Positions 8,185-16,081 of a stretch of 35,442 bases of DNA are shown here, in pieces. Below the pieces are notes generated by a model. The model was given only the letters and a program-made list of their open reading frames with translations, made no database searches and was not told where the DNA came from. Location: assembly GCF_029215985.1 (NCBI RefSeq), contig NZ_JAEMVC010000022.1, positions 1 through 35,442 of the forward strand, in the 5' to 3' direction. How positions within the stretch are numbered: position 1 is the first letter of the stretch; each line of letters starts with the position of its first letter. Position numbers and translations under genes: made by a program. This DNA is from Sulfurimonas sp. SAG-AH-194-C21. Lineage in GTDB: Bacteria > Campylobacterota > Campylobacteria > Campylobacterales > Sulfurimonadaceae.

Positions 8185-9408
8185 ATGCAAATAATCACAC
8201 CCCATTTTATATACTTTAAAGACAGGATTAGTACAAATCTATCTATTGCGTACGATAAAACAATAGTAAAAATAGCACCTATAGAAGAACTTCGTGCTCA
8301 ATTTCCTGATGTAAAAGTTACAACACTAAGAGAGAACTCTCTTTTAATGCCTGGACTTATAAATGCACATGTACATATAGAGTTTTCAGGAAATAAAACA
8401 CATCTATCTTATGGTGATTTTATGACGTGGTTATATAGTGTAATAAAAAATCGTGAAGAACTTATTGGTGGATGTAACGAAGCATGTATGAGTAAGGCGA
8501 TTGATTCTATGCTGGACAACGGTATCACTACCTTTGGAGCGATTAGCTCACATGGAATGGATTTAGAAGCCTGTGCAAATGCAAAACAAAATGTTATCTA
8601 TTTTAATGAACTTATCGGTTCTCAAGCGACCATGGCAGATACTCTTTTTACAGACTTCTCCTCGCGTTTAGATGCTAGTAAAACTGTTAAACGAGATGGA
8701 TTTCAAGCAGGTGTAGCTATTCACTCTCCTTATGCTGTACATCCTGTTCTTATCAAAAAAGCACTTAACATTGTAAAAGAGGAAAAACTTCCACTTACTG
8801 CACACTTTATGGAGAGTCAAGCAGAACGCGATTGGCTTGATTCTAGTGATGGCGAGTTTAAAAAGTTTTTTACCGAGCTTCTTAAACAAGAAAAAAATGT
8901 CAGTGATTCTAAAGAGTTTTTAGAACATTTTGAAGGTACACCTACTCTACTCACACATGCTGTCCAAGCATCAGATGAAGAGTTAGATATCATAAAAACG
9001 AGTAGGCATACTATCATTCATTGTCCTATATCTAACCGTTTACTTGGGAACCCTACACTCAATATCAAAACATTAAATGATAAAAATATAAAATGGATAG
9101 TAGCGACAGATGGTTTAAGTTCAAACTATAAACTTGACCTTTTTGAAGAGATAAAGATGTCTCTTTTTATGCACTCAGATGCACCACTCTTAGGTTTTGC
9201 AAAAGCTCTCATAGATGGTGTGACGATAAACGCAGCAGAGGCTCTTGGTATAAACTCTGGTGAGATAGTAGAGGGCAAGAATGCAGATATGATTGTTTTA
9301 GACCTAGATAGTGAACCAACAGCAGAGTTAGCCATACATTTAATTCTACATCGTTATAATATCTCTAAAGTTTACATAAACGGTAAACTAGAAAAAGGAA
9401 CAATATAA
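8185..9408 (+). CDS. mqnX: Aminofutalosine deaminase family hydrolase (amidohydrolase fold)
   Basis: Metal-dependent deaminase predicted to convert 6-amino-6-deoxyfutalosine to futalosine in the futalosine route to menaquinone. From this start the protein is 407 aa. Metal ligands of the amidohydrolase fold are visible: HVH (His62, His64), His180 in AIHSPYAVHP, His207 in TAHFMES, and Asp309 in ATDGLSSN. The frame stays open upstream to an ATG at 8107, but that would place the perfect -10 at 8146 inside the gene. ATG at 8176 (410 aa) is a second choice; neither has a strong ribosome binding site. It adjoins sppA with no gap. It could also be a related amidohydrolase with another substrate, but UbiE in the same window fits menaquinone use. 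Confidence 0.8.
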   Translation: MQIITPHFIYFKDRISTNLSIAYDKTIVKIAPIEELRAQFPDVKVTTLRENSLLMPGLINAHVHIEFSGNKTHLSYGDFMTWLYSVIKNREELIGGCNEACMSKAIDSMLDNGITTFGAISSHGMDLEACANAKQNVIYFNELIGSQATMADTLFTDFSSRLDASKTVKRDGFQAGVAIHSPYAVHPVLIKKALNIVKEEKLPLTAHFMESQAERDWLDSSDGEFKKFFTELLKQEKNVSDSKEFLEHFEGTPTLLTHAVQASDEELDIIKTSRHTIIHCPISNRLLGNPTLNIKTLNDKNIKWIVATDGLSSNYKLDLFEEIKMSLFMHSDAPLLGFAKALIDGVTINAAEALGINSGEIVEGKNADMIVLDLDSEPTAELAIHLILHRYNISKVYINGKLEKGTI

Positions 9409-10278
9409 ATGAACTTTATCAAAAAACTATTTTTACCAATAACACTTCCAATGAAATTTATTCAAGACCATTTCAAAGCGATGCTTTTTTTACTTTTACT
9501 CTTTTTACTTTTTGCACCTGAGAATGAGCAGAGTTTAAAAACAAATAATCTTCTTGAAATAAATCTAGTGGGTCTTATCATGGATTCTAGCGAGATTGTT
9601 GCTAAAATCGATGAAGCAGCTGATAATGAAAATATTAAAGGTGTACTTATAAGTGTCAACTCTCCCGGTGGAGCTGTAGCACCTTCTATAGAGATAGCTT
9701 ATGCCATCAAACGCTTACAAGAAAAAAAGCCTGTTGTTACTTATGCTAAAGGGACAATAGCAAGTGGGTCTTACTATGCAAGTATCTGGGCAGATGAGAT
9801 TATCGCAAATCCTGGAAGTATGGTTGGAAGTATCGGTGTCATTATGAAAGGAGCTGATTTAAGCGAAGTTATGCAAAAAATCGGTATTAAGACGCAAGGT
9901 GTTCATGCTGGAAAATATAAAGAATTAGGAACAACTGATAGACCTTGGAATGATTATGAAGTTAATGAGTTAAACAAAGTTATACAAGGAACTTACGATA
10001 TGTTTACTGCGGATGTTGCAAATGCGAGAGATTTAAACCTAAGTAAACGTGACTTCTATGCAAATGCACATATATTTACTGCGCACCAAGCGATGGAAGT
10101 TGGTTTGGTTGATTCTCTTGGTGTTGGCTATGATGCTAAAAAAAGAGTTGTTGAACTAAGCGGTGTTGAAAATCCTGTGTGGAATAAAGAAGATAAGTTT
10201 GATAAGTTTATGAAAAAGATTTCTGCTTCTACAGCTGTGACTCTGCATACTTACTTTCCAAGTATGACTTTAAGGTAA
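9409..10278 (+). CDS. sppA: Signal peptide peptidase SppA (36K type)
   Basis: Membrane-anchored serine protease of clan SK (S49) that degrades cleaved signal peptides. The 289-aa protein has one N-terminal membrane segment (about residues 24-37), the SVNSPGGAV substrate-binding strand (82-90), the nucleophile in IASGSYY (Ser119) and the general base Lys171 in GKYKELG, 52 residues later as in short Bacillus-type SppA. It is thus the single-domain type, not the 67-kDa duplicated E. coli form. The ATG directly follows the stop of the deaminase gene, with AAAAGGA about 9 nt upstream, so the two are co-transcribed. Confidence 0.93.
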   Translation: MNFIKKLFLPITLPMKFIQDHFKAMLFLLLLFLLFAPENEQSLKTNNLLEINLVGLIMDSSEIVAKIDEAADNENIKGVLISVNSPGGAVAPSIEIAYAIKRLQEKKPVVTYAKGTIASGSYYASIWADEIIANPGSMVGSIGVIMKGADLSEVMQKIGIKTQGVHAGKYKELGTTDRPWNDYEVNELNKVIQGTYDMFTADVANARDLNLSKRDFYANAHIFTAHQAMEVGLVDSLGVGYDAKKRVVELSGVENPVWNKEDKFDKFMKKISASTAVTLHTYFPSMTLR

Positions 10279-10294
10279 ATTCATTCTTAAATAC

Positions 10295-10320
10295 ATGAGT
10301 GAGATTTAAACCTCACTCGT
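10295..10320. terminator. Hairpin between convergent sppA and FmdE-like gene
   Basis: ATGAGTGAG (10295-10303) can pair with CTCACTCGT (10312-10320), 9 bp including one G-T wobble, with a short AT-rich loop. It overlaps the stop codon of the minus-strand gene and follows sppA, so it could end both transcripts. There is no strong U-run on either side, so the call is tentative. Confidence 0.4.
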
Positions 10321-10905
10321 CTCCACAACTGCATCTCTATTTTCAAAAATTCTTTGCACTCTCTCTTGCCACAATTCTCCAAACTCTTTTACCTCCTCGG
10401 CACTCGCATCACCTAAACCTAACTTTTGCATTAGTTGCATCATTTTTGGATTTGCTTTTACTGGTTCGGGGTTATAAGTCACATCTACACTTTTTCCATT
10501 ATCAACACGTGTAAATCTTGCCGAAGCATCTATGTTAGCGTTAAACGCCATTAAAGAGTGTCTGGCGAATTGTCCTTGTAGACCTTTAAAACCACTTTTG
10601 TCTGTCGCCCCTGTAATTTGAGAAATCACATTACTAATAACACCAGCAATGCCATCTTCAAGAGACTCTTCAAAGGCAACTTTTATATTCCCCCTAACTG
10701 CCCTCTCATTTGGATAAAGAACTTTAAGTGCTTCATCTGTAATGATAAATGCACCCGCTACTGTAGGACAAGAATGTCCAGCAGATTTTACCACATCAAG
10801 GTATGAAAACTCATACTCACCCATACTAAAGGCACCGAGAATTTGTGAGAGTGGGTCTTTAACTTTAATAGTTTCTATCGTTTTAAAAAAATTGGGATAA
10901 ATCAT
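10306..10905 (-). CDS. FmdE-like domain protein of unknown function
   Basis: I do not recognise a characterised protein. The 199-aa product has a GHSCPTVAGAF motif (residues 43-53, Cys46), followed by SNVISQITGATDKSGFKG (about 91-108). Both resemble the metal/cluster-proximal motifs of the FmdE family (named after a formylmethanofuran dehydrogenase operon protein but common in non-methanogens). The remainder (about 110-199) is unassigned and ends in a helical, charged tail. There is no signal peptide or membrane segment. The start overlaps the xseA stop by 4 nt. The methanogen function is not implied; a role in redox or metal binding is only a guess. Confidence 0.6.
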   Translation of the reverse strand: MIYPNFFKTIETIKVKDPLSQILGAFSMGEYEFSYLDVVKSAGHSCPTVAGAFIITDEALKVLYPNERAVRGNIKVAFEESLEDGIAGVISNVISQITGATDKSGFKGLQGQFARHSLMAFNANIDASARFTRVDNGKSVDVTYNPEPVKANPKMMQLMQKLGLGDASAEEVKEFGELWQERVQRIFENRDAVVETSEV

Positions 10906-12155
10906 CGTATATTTTCCTTGTGTATTACTTTAGCACTTATAAGTACTCTATCACTCTGCACCTCAAACTCATTTCCAACATCTAAACTTGATATATCTAT
11001 CACTTTAGCATTTTGTGAGAGTTGCGCAAAACCTGTCTTGGACTTAAACTTTGGATTGTTAGACACTAATGCTTTTTCTAAACTATCTAGCTGCGTTTGT
11101 GCGATGTGTAGTTGATTATTGACAGCCTGAGGTAGTTGTTGTTTGAATCTATCAAGTTCCCTTTCATAGCCTTGCATATTAAAACTCATAGCTTGGGAAA
11201 AGTTTTCTCCTAGTTGTTTTATCTCAACTTCACGTTGTTGGAGTTTTTTATCAACAGAGTGCTGGATAAATGAAGTCTTTAAATGCTCAAGCTCTTGAGA
11301 TGCAGTATGAATCTTCTGTTTAAGTGTCTGTTCTAACTGTGATGTAATCGAATCCATATACTGATATAACTCATTTGTATCTGGCAAACATATCTCCATT
11401 GCAGCACTTGGCGTAGCGGCTCTTACATCTGCAACAAAGTCGCTTATTAACCAGTCTATTTCATGTCCCACTGCGGAGATAACAGGAGTTGAAGCTTCAA
11501 ATATAGCATTAGCTACTATCTCTTCATTAAAAGCCCATAGGTCTTCTATACTTCCTCCACCACGACCAACAACCATTATGTCATACTTTTTTGTATCCGC
11601 AAGTGCAATGGCGTTTGATATTGCATGAGCGGCACTATCACCTTGAACCAAAACATCATATACATCTATTTCTATATTTCTATAGCGAGTATTTGCGACT
11701 CTTAGCATATCTTGTAAAGCTGCTCCAGTAGCTGAAGTAATCAAAGCTATCCGAGATGGAAATTTTGGAAGTGGTTTTTTTATCTCAGTGTTAAAATAGC
11801 CTTGATCTGAGAGTTTTTGTTTTAACTGCTCATAAGCTAGGGCAAAAGCACCCTGCCCTGAAGGTTCAATACTAAAACAGTTAAGCTGATATGATCCACG
11901 AGGTTTATATAATGTAAGTGCTGCGTTTATAACAACTTTCATCCCCTCTTCAAGGCGAAATTTCAATTTTGAAGCGTTACCTCTAAACATTACACAGCTA
12001 AGTACGGAAGAGCTATCTTTAAGTGTAAAATATATATGCCCTGAGTTATGAAAAGTTATACGAGAAAGTTCACCTTCGACTAAGACTTGTGTAAAACTAC
12101 TCTCTAAAAGACTTTTAATCTGCTCATTTAGTCCTGATACTGATAGTGTATACAT
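10902..12155 (-). CDS. xseA: Exodeoxyribonuclease VII large subunit
   Basis: Catalytic subunit of exonuclease VII, which degrades single-stranded DNA from both ends. From this ATG the protein is 417 aa and begins MYTLSVSGLNEQIK, the usual XseA start. It has the N-terminal OB-fold (HNSGHIYFTLKD), the catalytic-domain segments FPSRIALITSATGAAL, VVGRGGGSIEDLWAFN and AVGHEIDWLISDFVADVRA, a long coiled-coil middle (about 250-350), and a short C-terminal segment. The frame continues upstream to a TTG at 12197 (431 aa), but that adds 14 unconserved residues. No xseB is seen nearby. It overlaps the FmdE-like gene by 4 nt. Confidence 0.94.
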   Translation of the reverse strand: MYTLSVSGLNEQIKSLLESSFTQVLVEGELSRITFHNSGHIYFTLKDSSSVLSCVMFRGNASKLKFRLEEGMKVVINAALTLYKPRGSYQLNCFSIEPSGQGAFALAYEQLKQKLSDQGYFNTEIKKPLPKFPSRIALITSATGAALQDMLRVANTRYRNIEIDVYDVLVQGDSAAHAISNAIALADTKKYDIMVVGRGGGSIEDLWAFNEEIVANAIFEASTPVISAVGHEIDWLISDFVADVRAATPSAAMEICLPDTNELYQYMDSITSQLEQTLKQKIHTASQELEHLKTSFIQHSVDKKLQQREVEIKQLGENFSQAMSFNMQGYERELDRFKQQLPQAVNNQLHIAQTQLDSLEKALVSNNPKFKSKTGFAQLSQNAKVIDISSLDVGNEFEVQSDRVLISAKVIHKENIR

Positions 12156-12308
12156 TTTGAAGTTCCCATTAGAATGTTTGTAAAATTTTGTAATCAAAGA
12201 GTACCCATAAATTGCTAATGACTTTGTTAATATTGTAGAGTTTAACTGTAAAATATTTGATTATGACAGTATTATTAAATAGATTCAGGTATTTTTAAGG
12301 GCAAAGCG

Positions 12309-12330
12309 ATAATATAATATAATATAATAT
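12309..12330 (+). repeat. Pentanucleotide tandem repeat (ATAAT, 4.4 copies) holding three -10 hexamers
   Basis: Four full ATAAT units plus two bases. The repeat generates three perfect, overlapping TATAAT hexamers on the plus strand, at 12313-12318, 12318-12323 and 12323-12328. It lies about 85 nt before the lipoprotein ATG at 12413. A gain or loss of one unit would shift any upstream promoter element by 5 bp, about half a helical turn. Confidence 0.85.
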
Positions 12331-12336
12331 TTATAC

Positions 12337-12364
12337 TAAGTAATTAAAATAGATTGATTACTTA
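12337..12364. repeat. Inverted repeat in the lipoprotein leader
   Basis: TAAGTAAT (12337-12344) and ATTACTTA (12357-12364) are perfect 8-nt inverted copies around a 12-nt AT-rich spacer, just downstream of the putative -10 hexamers. It could be an operator for a dimeric regulator or a weak mRNA stem. Confidence 0.45.
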
Positions 12365-12368
12365 ATAC

Positions 12369-12390
12369 AGCTATTTTATTAAAAATAGTT
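12369..12390. repeat. Hairpin just before the lipoprotein ribosome binding site
   Basis: CTATTTT (12371-12377) pairs with AAAATAG (12382-12388) across a 4-nt loop, extendable by a G-T and an A-T pair at 12369-12370/12389-12390. It ends about 22 nt before the ATG, close to the GGGGAAAG ribosome binding site. In AT-rich DNA such stems can arise by chance. Confidence 0.4.
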
Positions 12391-12412
12391 AGTTTAAAAA
12401 TTGGGGAAAGAG

Positions 12413-13438
12413 ATGAAAAGAAGATCTTTTGGAATAAGTTTAACGATTTTAACTGCTTTAAGTGTAGGATTTAGTGGATGCGGAAGTAGCTCAAGTGATG
12501 GGAGTACAACTCAAACCAATTCTGGTGGTGGTAGTAGTGCTCCTATTGTAAAAATAGGAATATTTGTAGATGCACCAGTGTATGGTTTAAAGTATGTTAC
12601 ACCAACACAGACTGGATATACAAATTCAAGTGGAGAGTTTAAATATGAAGATGGAGAAAAAGTAGAATTTTTTCTTAACACTTTGTCCTTAGGAAAAGTT
12701 ACTGCAAGTACTTTAATTACACCATATACAATGGCAGGCGACACAGACCTTGCAAACCCAAGTGCAAAAGCTTCAAATATTGCTCTCTTATTACAAAACT
12801 TTGATGCGAATAGAAGTAATGGAGCTATACTTGATGTATCTAAGTTTAAAGATTTAGGAGTGTATAACCTGTCTTCTATAGATTTAACTTCCACAACAGA
12901 TGCAATGGAAGTTGAAATAGTAAAATTATTAGCAACAGGTGGCTTTCAAGAATATATTGATGCTTCGGATTTAAAACTTGTAAATACTAGTACAGCAAAC
13001 AGTACAATGAAAAAATATTTTAAAGATGATCTCGTGTCATATGAAACAGGATTTGGCTCAAAATGGCTAAATGGTAAGACTTTATATAATGTTCAACAAC
13101 AATCACCAAATGGAAACTTAGGCCCAATTACAGCTGCAACAATGAGTTTCAATAATGGTAAAGTAAAACTCGCACAAGGCATTACAACAAAATATATACT
13201 TACAGTTGATTATAATATCACAAGTGAAGGATTTATTACCTTCGATACTGGGGGACAACAGTGGATAAAATTTAATTCACAAAATTCAGATTTTATAGAA
13301 ACTTGTTTTACGAATGATAAAGCACGTGCTATTGCTTGTACAGCGACATCACGAACTAGAGAAGTGTTCTTTTTTGATGAAACAAAAGCAAAAGCTGCAT
13401 TAGCTAATCCTAACTTTTTTGATTATATGTTACCATAA
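12413..13438 (+). CDS. Secreted lipoprotein of unknown function
   Basis: Predicted lipid-anchored envelope protein; function unknown. From ATG 12413, preceded by GGGGAAAGAG, the product is 341 aa. An upstream in-frame TTG (12401) would consume this ribosome binding site and is less likely. It has a basic N-terminus, a hydrophobic stretch and lipobox FSGC with Cys23, then a Ser/Gly/Thr-rich linker (about residues 25-45). Residues about 50-130 (VDAPVYGLKYVT, TNSSGEFKYEDGE, SLGKVTAS) resemble repeat-type domains of large marine-bacterial surface proteins that begin VDxxVxGLxY. The C-terminal half is unassigned. Phe at the -3 lipobox position is less common but tolerated. It stands alone, divergent from xseA and convergent with ubiE. 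Confidence 0.82.
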   Translation: MKRRSFGISLTILTALSVGFSGCGSSSSDGSTTQTNSGGGSSAPIVKIGIFVDAPVYGLKYVTPTQTGYTNSSGEFKYEDGEKVEFFLNTLSLGKVTASTLITPYTMAGDTDLANPSAKASNIALLLQNFDANRSNGAILDVSKFKDLGVYNLSSIDLTSTTDAMEVEIVKLLATGGFQEYIDASDLKLVNTSTANSTMKKYFKDDLVSYETGFGSKWLNGKTLYNVQQQSPNGNLGPITAATMSFNNGKVKLAQGITTKYILTVDYNITSEGFITFDTGGQQWIKFNSQNSDFIETCFTNDKARAIACTATSRTREVFFFDETKAKAALANPNFFDYMLP

Positions 13439-13451
13439 CTAGGAACTAGAC

Positions 13452-13476
13452 AGTTGAGTTCTAAGTGAACTCAACT
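13452..13476. terminator. Bidirectional terminator between lipoprotein gene and ubiE
   Basis: A perfect 10-bp stem, AGTTGAGTTC (13452-13461) with GAACTCAACT (13467-13476), and a 5-nt loop. It lies in the 67-nt gap between convergent genes. T-rich sequence follows on the plus side and it can serve both strands. Confidence 0.8.
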
Positions 13477-13505
13477 TATATTCTCTTACATATAGTATAA
13501 ACTTA

Positions 13506-14240
13506 TTATTTTTTACGAGCAATAAGTAAAGTCGAAATATCCATAGAAAAACTTTTAGTGTAGAGCATTTCAAAACCTGCATTTTCTAATTCATTTTGCA
13601 TATTTTCTACTGTTGAAAAATTCTCTATAGAGTTTGGTAGGTATTCATATGCTTCGAGATTTTTAGAAATAAATCCTCCAATTTTTGGAAGTATTTTATT
13701 TGTATAAACATTCATAATTTTACTTAAGAATGAAGGGTTTTCATTTTTCATAAACTCTAAGATTACTACAAGTCCACCTTTTTTTAGCACACGATTAAAC
13801 TCTAAAAGTGCCTCTTCTCTTTCAACTACATTTCTAATACCATAAGTAATACTTAAAATATCAGCATTTTCATTTTCAAGTGGAATATGAGTAGCTTGAG
13901 CTATATGATAGTTAAATTTAGGATACTTCTTTCTTGCAACATCAACCATACCGTTAGATGGATCTACACCTACGATATCTCCAATAGCAATACCAGTTTT
14001 TTCAGCACGATCACGCCAAAACTCCATCATATCACCAGTTCCACAAGCAACATCTACTATTTTATCCAGTGAATCTTTAGCTGAAAACTCATAAGCCATA
14101 TCACAAGCTTTTCTTCTCCATGACTTATCTACACCCATACTCATAACACGATTAGCTGTATCATAAGTTGGAGCGATGTCATCAAACATCTCTACAATTT
14201 TTTCTTGTTTAGCGTTATTTTTTTTACCTTGAGAACTCAT
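13506..14240 (-). CDS. ubiE: Demethylmenaquinone methyltransferase UbiE/MenG
   Basis: SAM-dependent C-methyltransferase making menaquinone from demethylmenaquinone; the ubiquinone step of the name is unlikely in a menaquinone organism. The 244-aa protein has signature 1, YDTANRVMSMGVDKSWRR (26-43), the SAM loop VVDVACGTGDM near 61-71, and signature 2, YGIRNVVEREEALLEFNRVL (133-152). Length and motif order are typical. Its ATG follows the ribD stop directly (TAAATG), making it the last gene of the long lpxC-infB run. The hairpin at 13452-13476 ends the transcript. Confidence 0.93.
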   Translation of the reverse strand: MSSQGKKNNAKQEKIVEMFDDIAPTYDTANRVMSMGVDKSWRRKACDMAYEFSAKDSLDKIVDVACGTGDMMEFWRDRAEKTGIAIGDIVGVDPSNGMVDVARKKYPKFNYHIAQATHIPLENENADILSITYGIRNVVEREEALLEFNRVLKKGGLVVILEFMKNENPSFLSKIMNVYTNKILPKIGGFISKNLEAYEYLPNSIENFSTVENMQNELENAGFEMLYTKSFSMDISTLLIARKK

Positions 14241-15248
14241 TTATATCCTTTTCATCCACATAATTATATCTTCACTTTCTTGCCTAATATTTAAAATATC
14301 AAATTTATCTGCACTCGTATTAAAACGATTTGAACCACCAAAACTGGGGGCAATATAACAGAGGTAATAATCAACAATTTCACGAGTAAGTCTATACATT
14401 GTATCTGTACCCTCAATCATAATATTTTTATACCCTGCAAGTTTCTTAAAGTCATTCTCTATAAAAACTTTTCTGTCTTTGACATTAAAAAGAGCAATTG
14501 TGTTATCAAACTCTTTTTCTCTAGAATAGATTAAAATGTCGGGAGCCTTTCCCTTAACAAGTCTAGCATCTAAAGTAGGTCTATCTACTCGAGCAGTATT
14601 ACCACCAATCACAAGCAGATCACATACATCTCTATGTGCATGAACATCTGTTCTAGACTCAAGTGAGCTGACATTACCATCATTAGTAGTCGCGTTTAAT
14701 CTCTGTGCCCATTTAAAATAGACAAATCTTTCTTCTAAACTTTTTTTAAATGGTAAAAGTAAAGTATCACACTCTTTTTTGAGTAAATCTGTATGTACTA
14801 CACATGAGTTCTCTTGCAAAATTTCATTTCCATTTTGAGCTATTTGATTTGTATCATACGAGCCAACATATATTTCTTTAATACCTAACTCACAAATTAG
14901 TGAAGCACATGAGGGTGTTTTTCCATGATGAGCACAAGGTTCTAGAGTTGTAAAAAGTTTTGTATTTTGAAAAATATTCTTATGATTTAAAAGTAGAAAA
15001 TTATGAATGTCTTTTGAAGAGATAAAAGCTAAAATAGTTTCATCATTTGTGAGTTTATAGTATGCGGCTTTTAGTGCGTTTACTTCAGCATGAGCTTCAC
15101 CTGAACGGCGATGTGCTTCAACTGCTAAAATTTCGCTATTTTGACCAACGATGGTGCAACCAACAGCTGGATTTGGATAAGTTAAACCCTGATACTTCCA
15201 AGCCTCATTAAGGGCTAAGTTCATATAAAAGTTATTGTTTATTAACAT
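14241..15248 (-). CDS. ribD: Riboflavin biosynthesis deaminase/reductase RibD
   Basis: Bifunctional enzyme: deaminates diaminohydroxyphosphoribosylaminopyrimidine, then reduces the ribose side chain. The N-terminal deaminase domain shows the zinc site HAEVNALKA (His53, Glu55) and PCAHHGKTPSC (Cys105, Cys114). About 25 extra residues (roughly 65-95) sit between these motifs compared with compact RibD deaminases. The reductase domain starts near residue 170 (RFVYFKWAQRLNATTNDGN) with ESRTDVHAHRDVCDLLVIG and a TARVDRPTLDARL strand. At 335 aa the C-terminal half is somewhat short, but its substrate motifs are present. It begins 11 nt after rimP. Confidence 0.9.
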   Translation of the reverse strand: MLINNNFYMNLALNEAWKYQGLTYPNPAVGCTIVGQNSEILAVEAHRRSGEAHAEVNALKAAYYKLTNDETILAFISSKDIHNFLLLNHKNIFQNTKLFTTLEPCAHHGKTPSCASLICELGIKEIYVGSYDTNQIAQNGNEILQENSCVVHTDLLKKECDTLLLPFKKSLEERFVYFKWAQRLNATTNDGNVSSLESRTDVHAHRDVCDLLVIGGNTARVDRPTLDARLVKGKAPDILIYSREKEFDNTIALFNVKDRKVFIENDFKKLAGYKNIMIEGTDTMYRLTREIVDYYLCYIAPSFGGSNRFNTSADKFDILNIRQESEDIIMWMKRI

Positions 15249-15259
15249 CTAAGAGTATC

Positions 15260-15709
15260 TTACCACTCGAAATATGTTTTTGCTTTAAGAATGTCATTGT
15301 ACTCGACTTCTACAGTCTCTTCAGGAGTCTCAACAAATACTTTAGAGCCTTCAACTTTAAGTAAAACACCTCTAGTTTTTTCTTTACCACTATGAAGTAA
15401 AGATACTTTTTCACCAACACTTTTTTTGAAGTGTCCGATGTTCATAAGTTTTCTCTCGATTCCAGCAGTTCCTAGTTCAAGTCTATAGTCTCCTGAAACA
15501 GGAGGTTCAACATCTAAAAGAGGTGAGATCATATGTGTAAGTTCAACACAAGTGTCAAGACTTACACCTTTGCGTTTACCATCTTGTATTTCTGCTGACA
15601 TTATACTAATACGGTAAATTGTCTCATCGTTTTCACTTACAATAACTGCATCATACAGTTCTAAATCAACTGACTTAACTATTGATTCTATATCACTTTG
15701 TAGGCTCAT
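15260..15709 (-). CDS. rimP: Ribosome maturation factor RimP
   Basis: Assists 30S subunit assembly. The 149-aa protein has the two-domain RimP plan: an N-terminal alpha/beta domain with VSLDTCVELTHMISPLLD and SGDYRLELGTAGIERKL (the family core, where other members read YxLEVSSPGxxRPL), and a C-terminal SH3-like barrel with LHSGKEKTRGVLLKVEGSKV. The order rimP after rbfA, rather than before nusA-infB as in enterobacteria, is the Campylobacterota arrangement. The start overlaps the rbfA stop by 4 nt. Confidence 0.9.
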   Translation of the reverse strand: MSLQSDIESIVKSVDLELYDAVIVSENDETIYRISIMSAEIQDGKRKGVSLDTCVELTHMISPLLDVEPPVSGDYRLELGTAGIERKLMNIGHFKKSVGEKVSLLHSGKEKTRGVLLKVEGSKVFVETPEETVEVEYNDILKAKTYFEW

Positions 15710-16077
15710 ACTTCTTCCTCACCTTTGTTTCTTTTAGCTATTTTACTAAAAAGATCGTTTATATTTTTAGACTTTTCTAACTGTTCATCAAACTCAAAAG
15801 TAAAAGTAGGACATCTGTACCATCCCTGATCTTTTAAAACGAATGTCTCAACAATAGGACGTGCATTTCTTAAGAGTTTAAGATAATCGCGTTTTTCTTG
15901 TGCTGAGAGTTGATGGGGGTTTATATAAACTTTTGCATCACTTTTACCACGAGAACATTTAACTTCAAGAATATCTAATTCATGAAGTCTTTTATCATTC
16001 ATCTGACCAAGTGCTTTGGGGACTAACTCTAAAAGAACTGATTCAGTCCTTTTGAGTTTTATTTGTGCTTCTGTCAT
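15706..16077 (-). CDS. rbfA: Ribosome-binding factor A
   Basis: KH-fold protein that binds the 30S subunit and helps 16S rRNA 5'-end maturation. The 123-aa product has RTESVLLELVPKALGQMND near the N-terminus, a beta strand pair (LEVKCSRGKSDAKVYI) and a C-terminal PTFTFEFDEQLEKSKNINDL segment, the family-typical FxxDxxxxxxxxIxxLL end. It lies 4 nt after infB and overlaps rimP by 4 nt. Sequence similarity within this family is low, so context carries part of the call. Confidence 0.88.
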   Translation of the reverse strand: MTEAQIKLKRTESVLLELVPKALGQMNDKRLHELDILEVKCSRGKSDAKVYINPHQLSAQEKRDYLKLLRNARPIVETFVLKDQGWYRCPTFTFEFDEQLEKSKNINDLFSKIAKRNKGEEEV

Positions 16078-16081
16078 GAGT

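Noticed and set aside
10618..10806. Short plus-strand ORFs over the FmdE-like gene and xseA (for example 10299-10514, 10618-10806)
   Set aside because: Antisense to supported genes, low complexity, no motifs.
12156..12197. Longer xseA start at a TTG
   Set aside because: Adds 14 residues without family similarity; ATG 12155 matches the conserved N-terminus.
12401..12412. TTG start for the lipoprotein, 4 codons upstream
   Set aside because: These bases look like the ribosome binding site (GGGGAAAGAG) of ATG 12413, which gives a normal lipoprotein signal.
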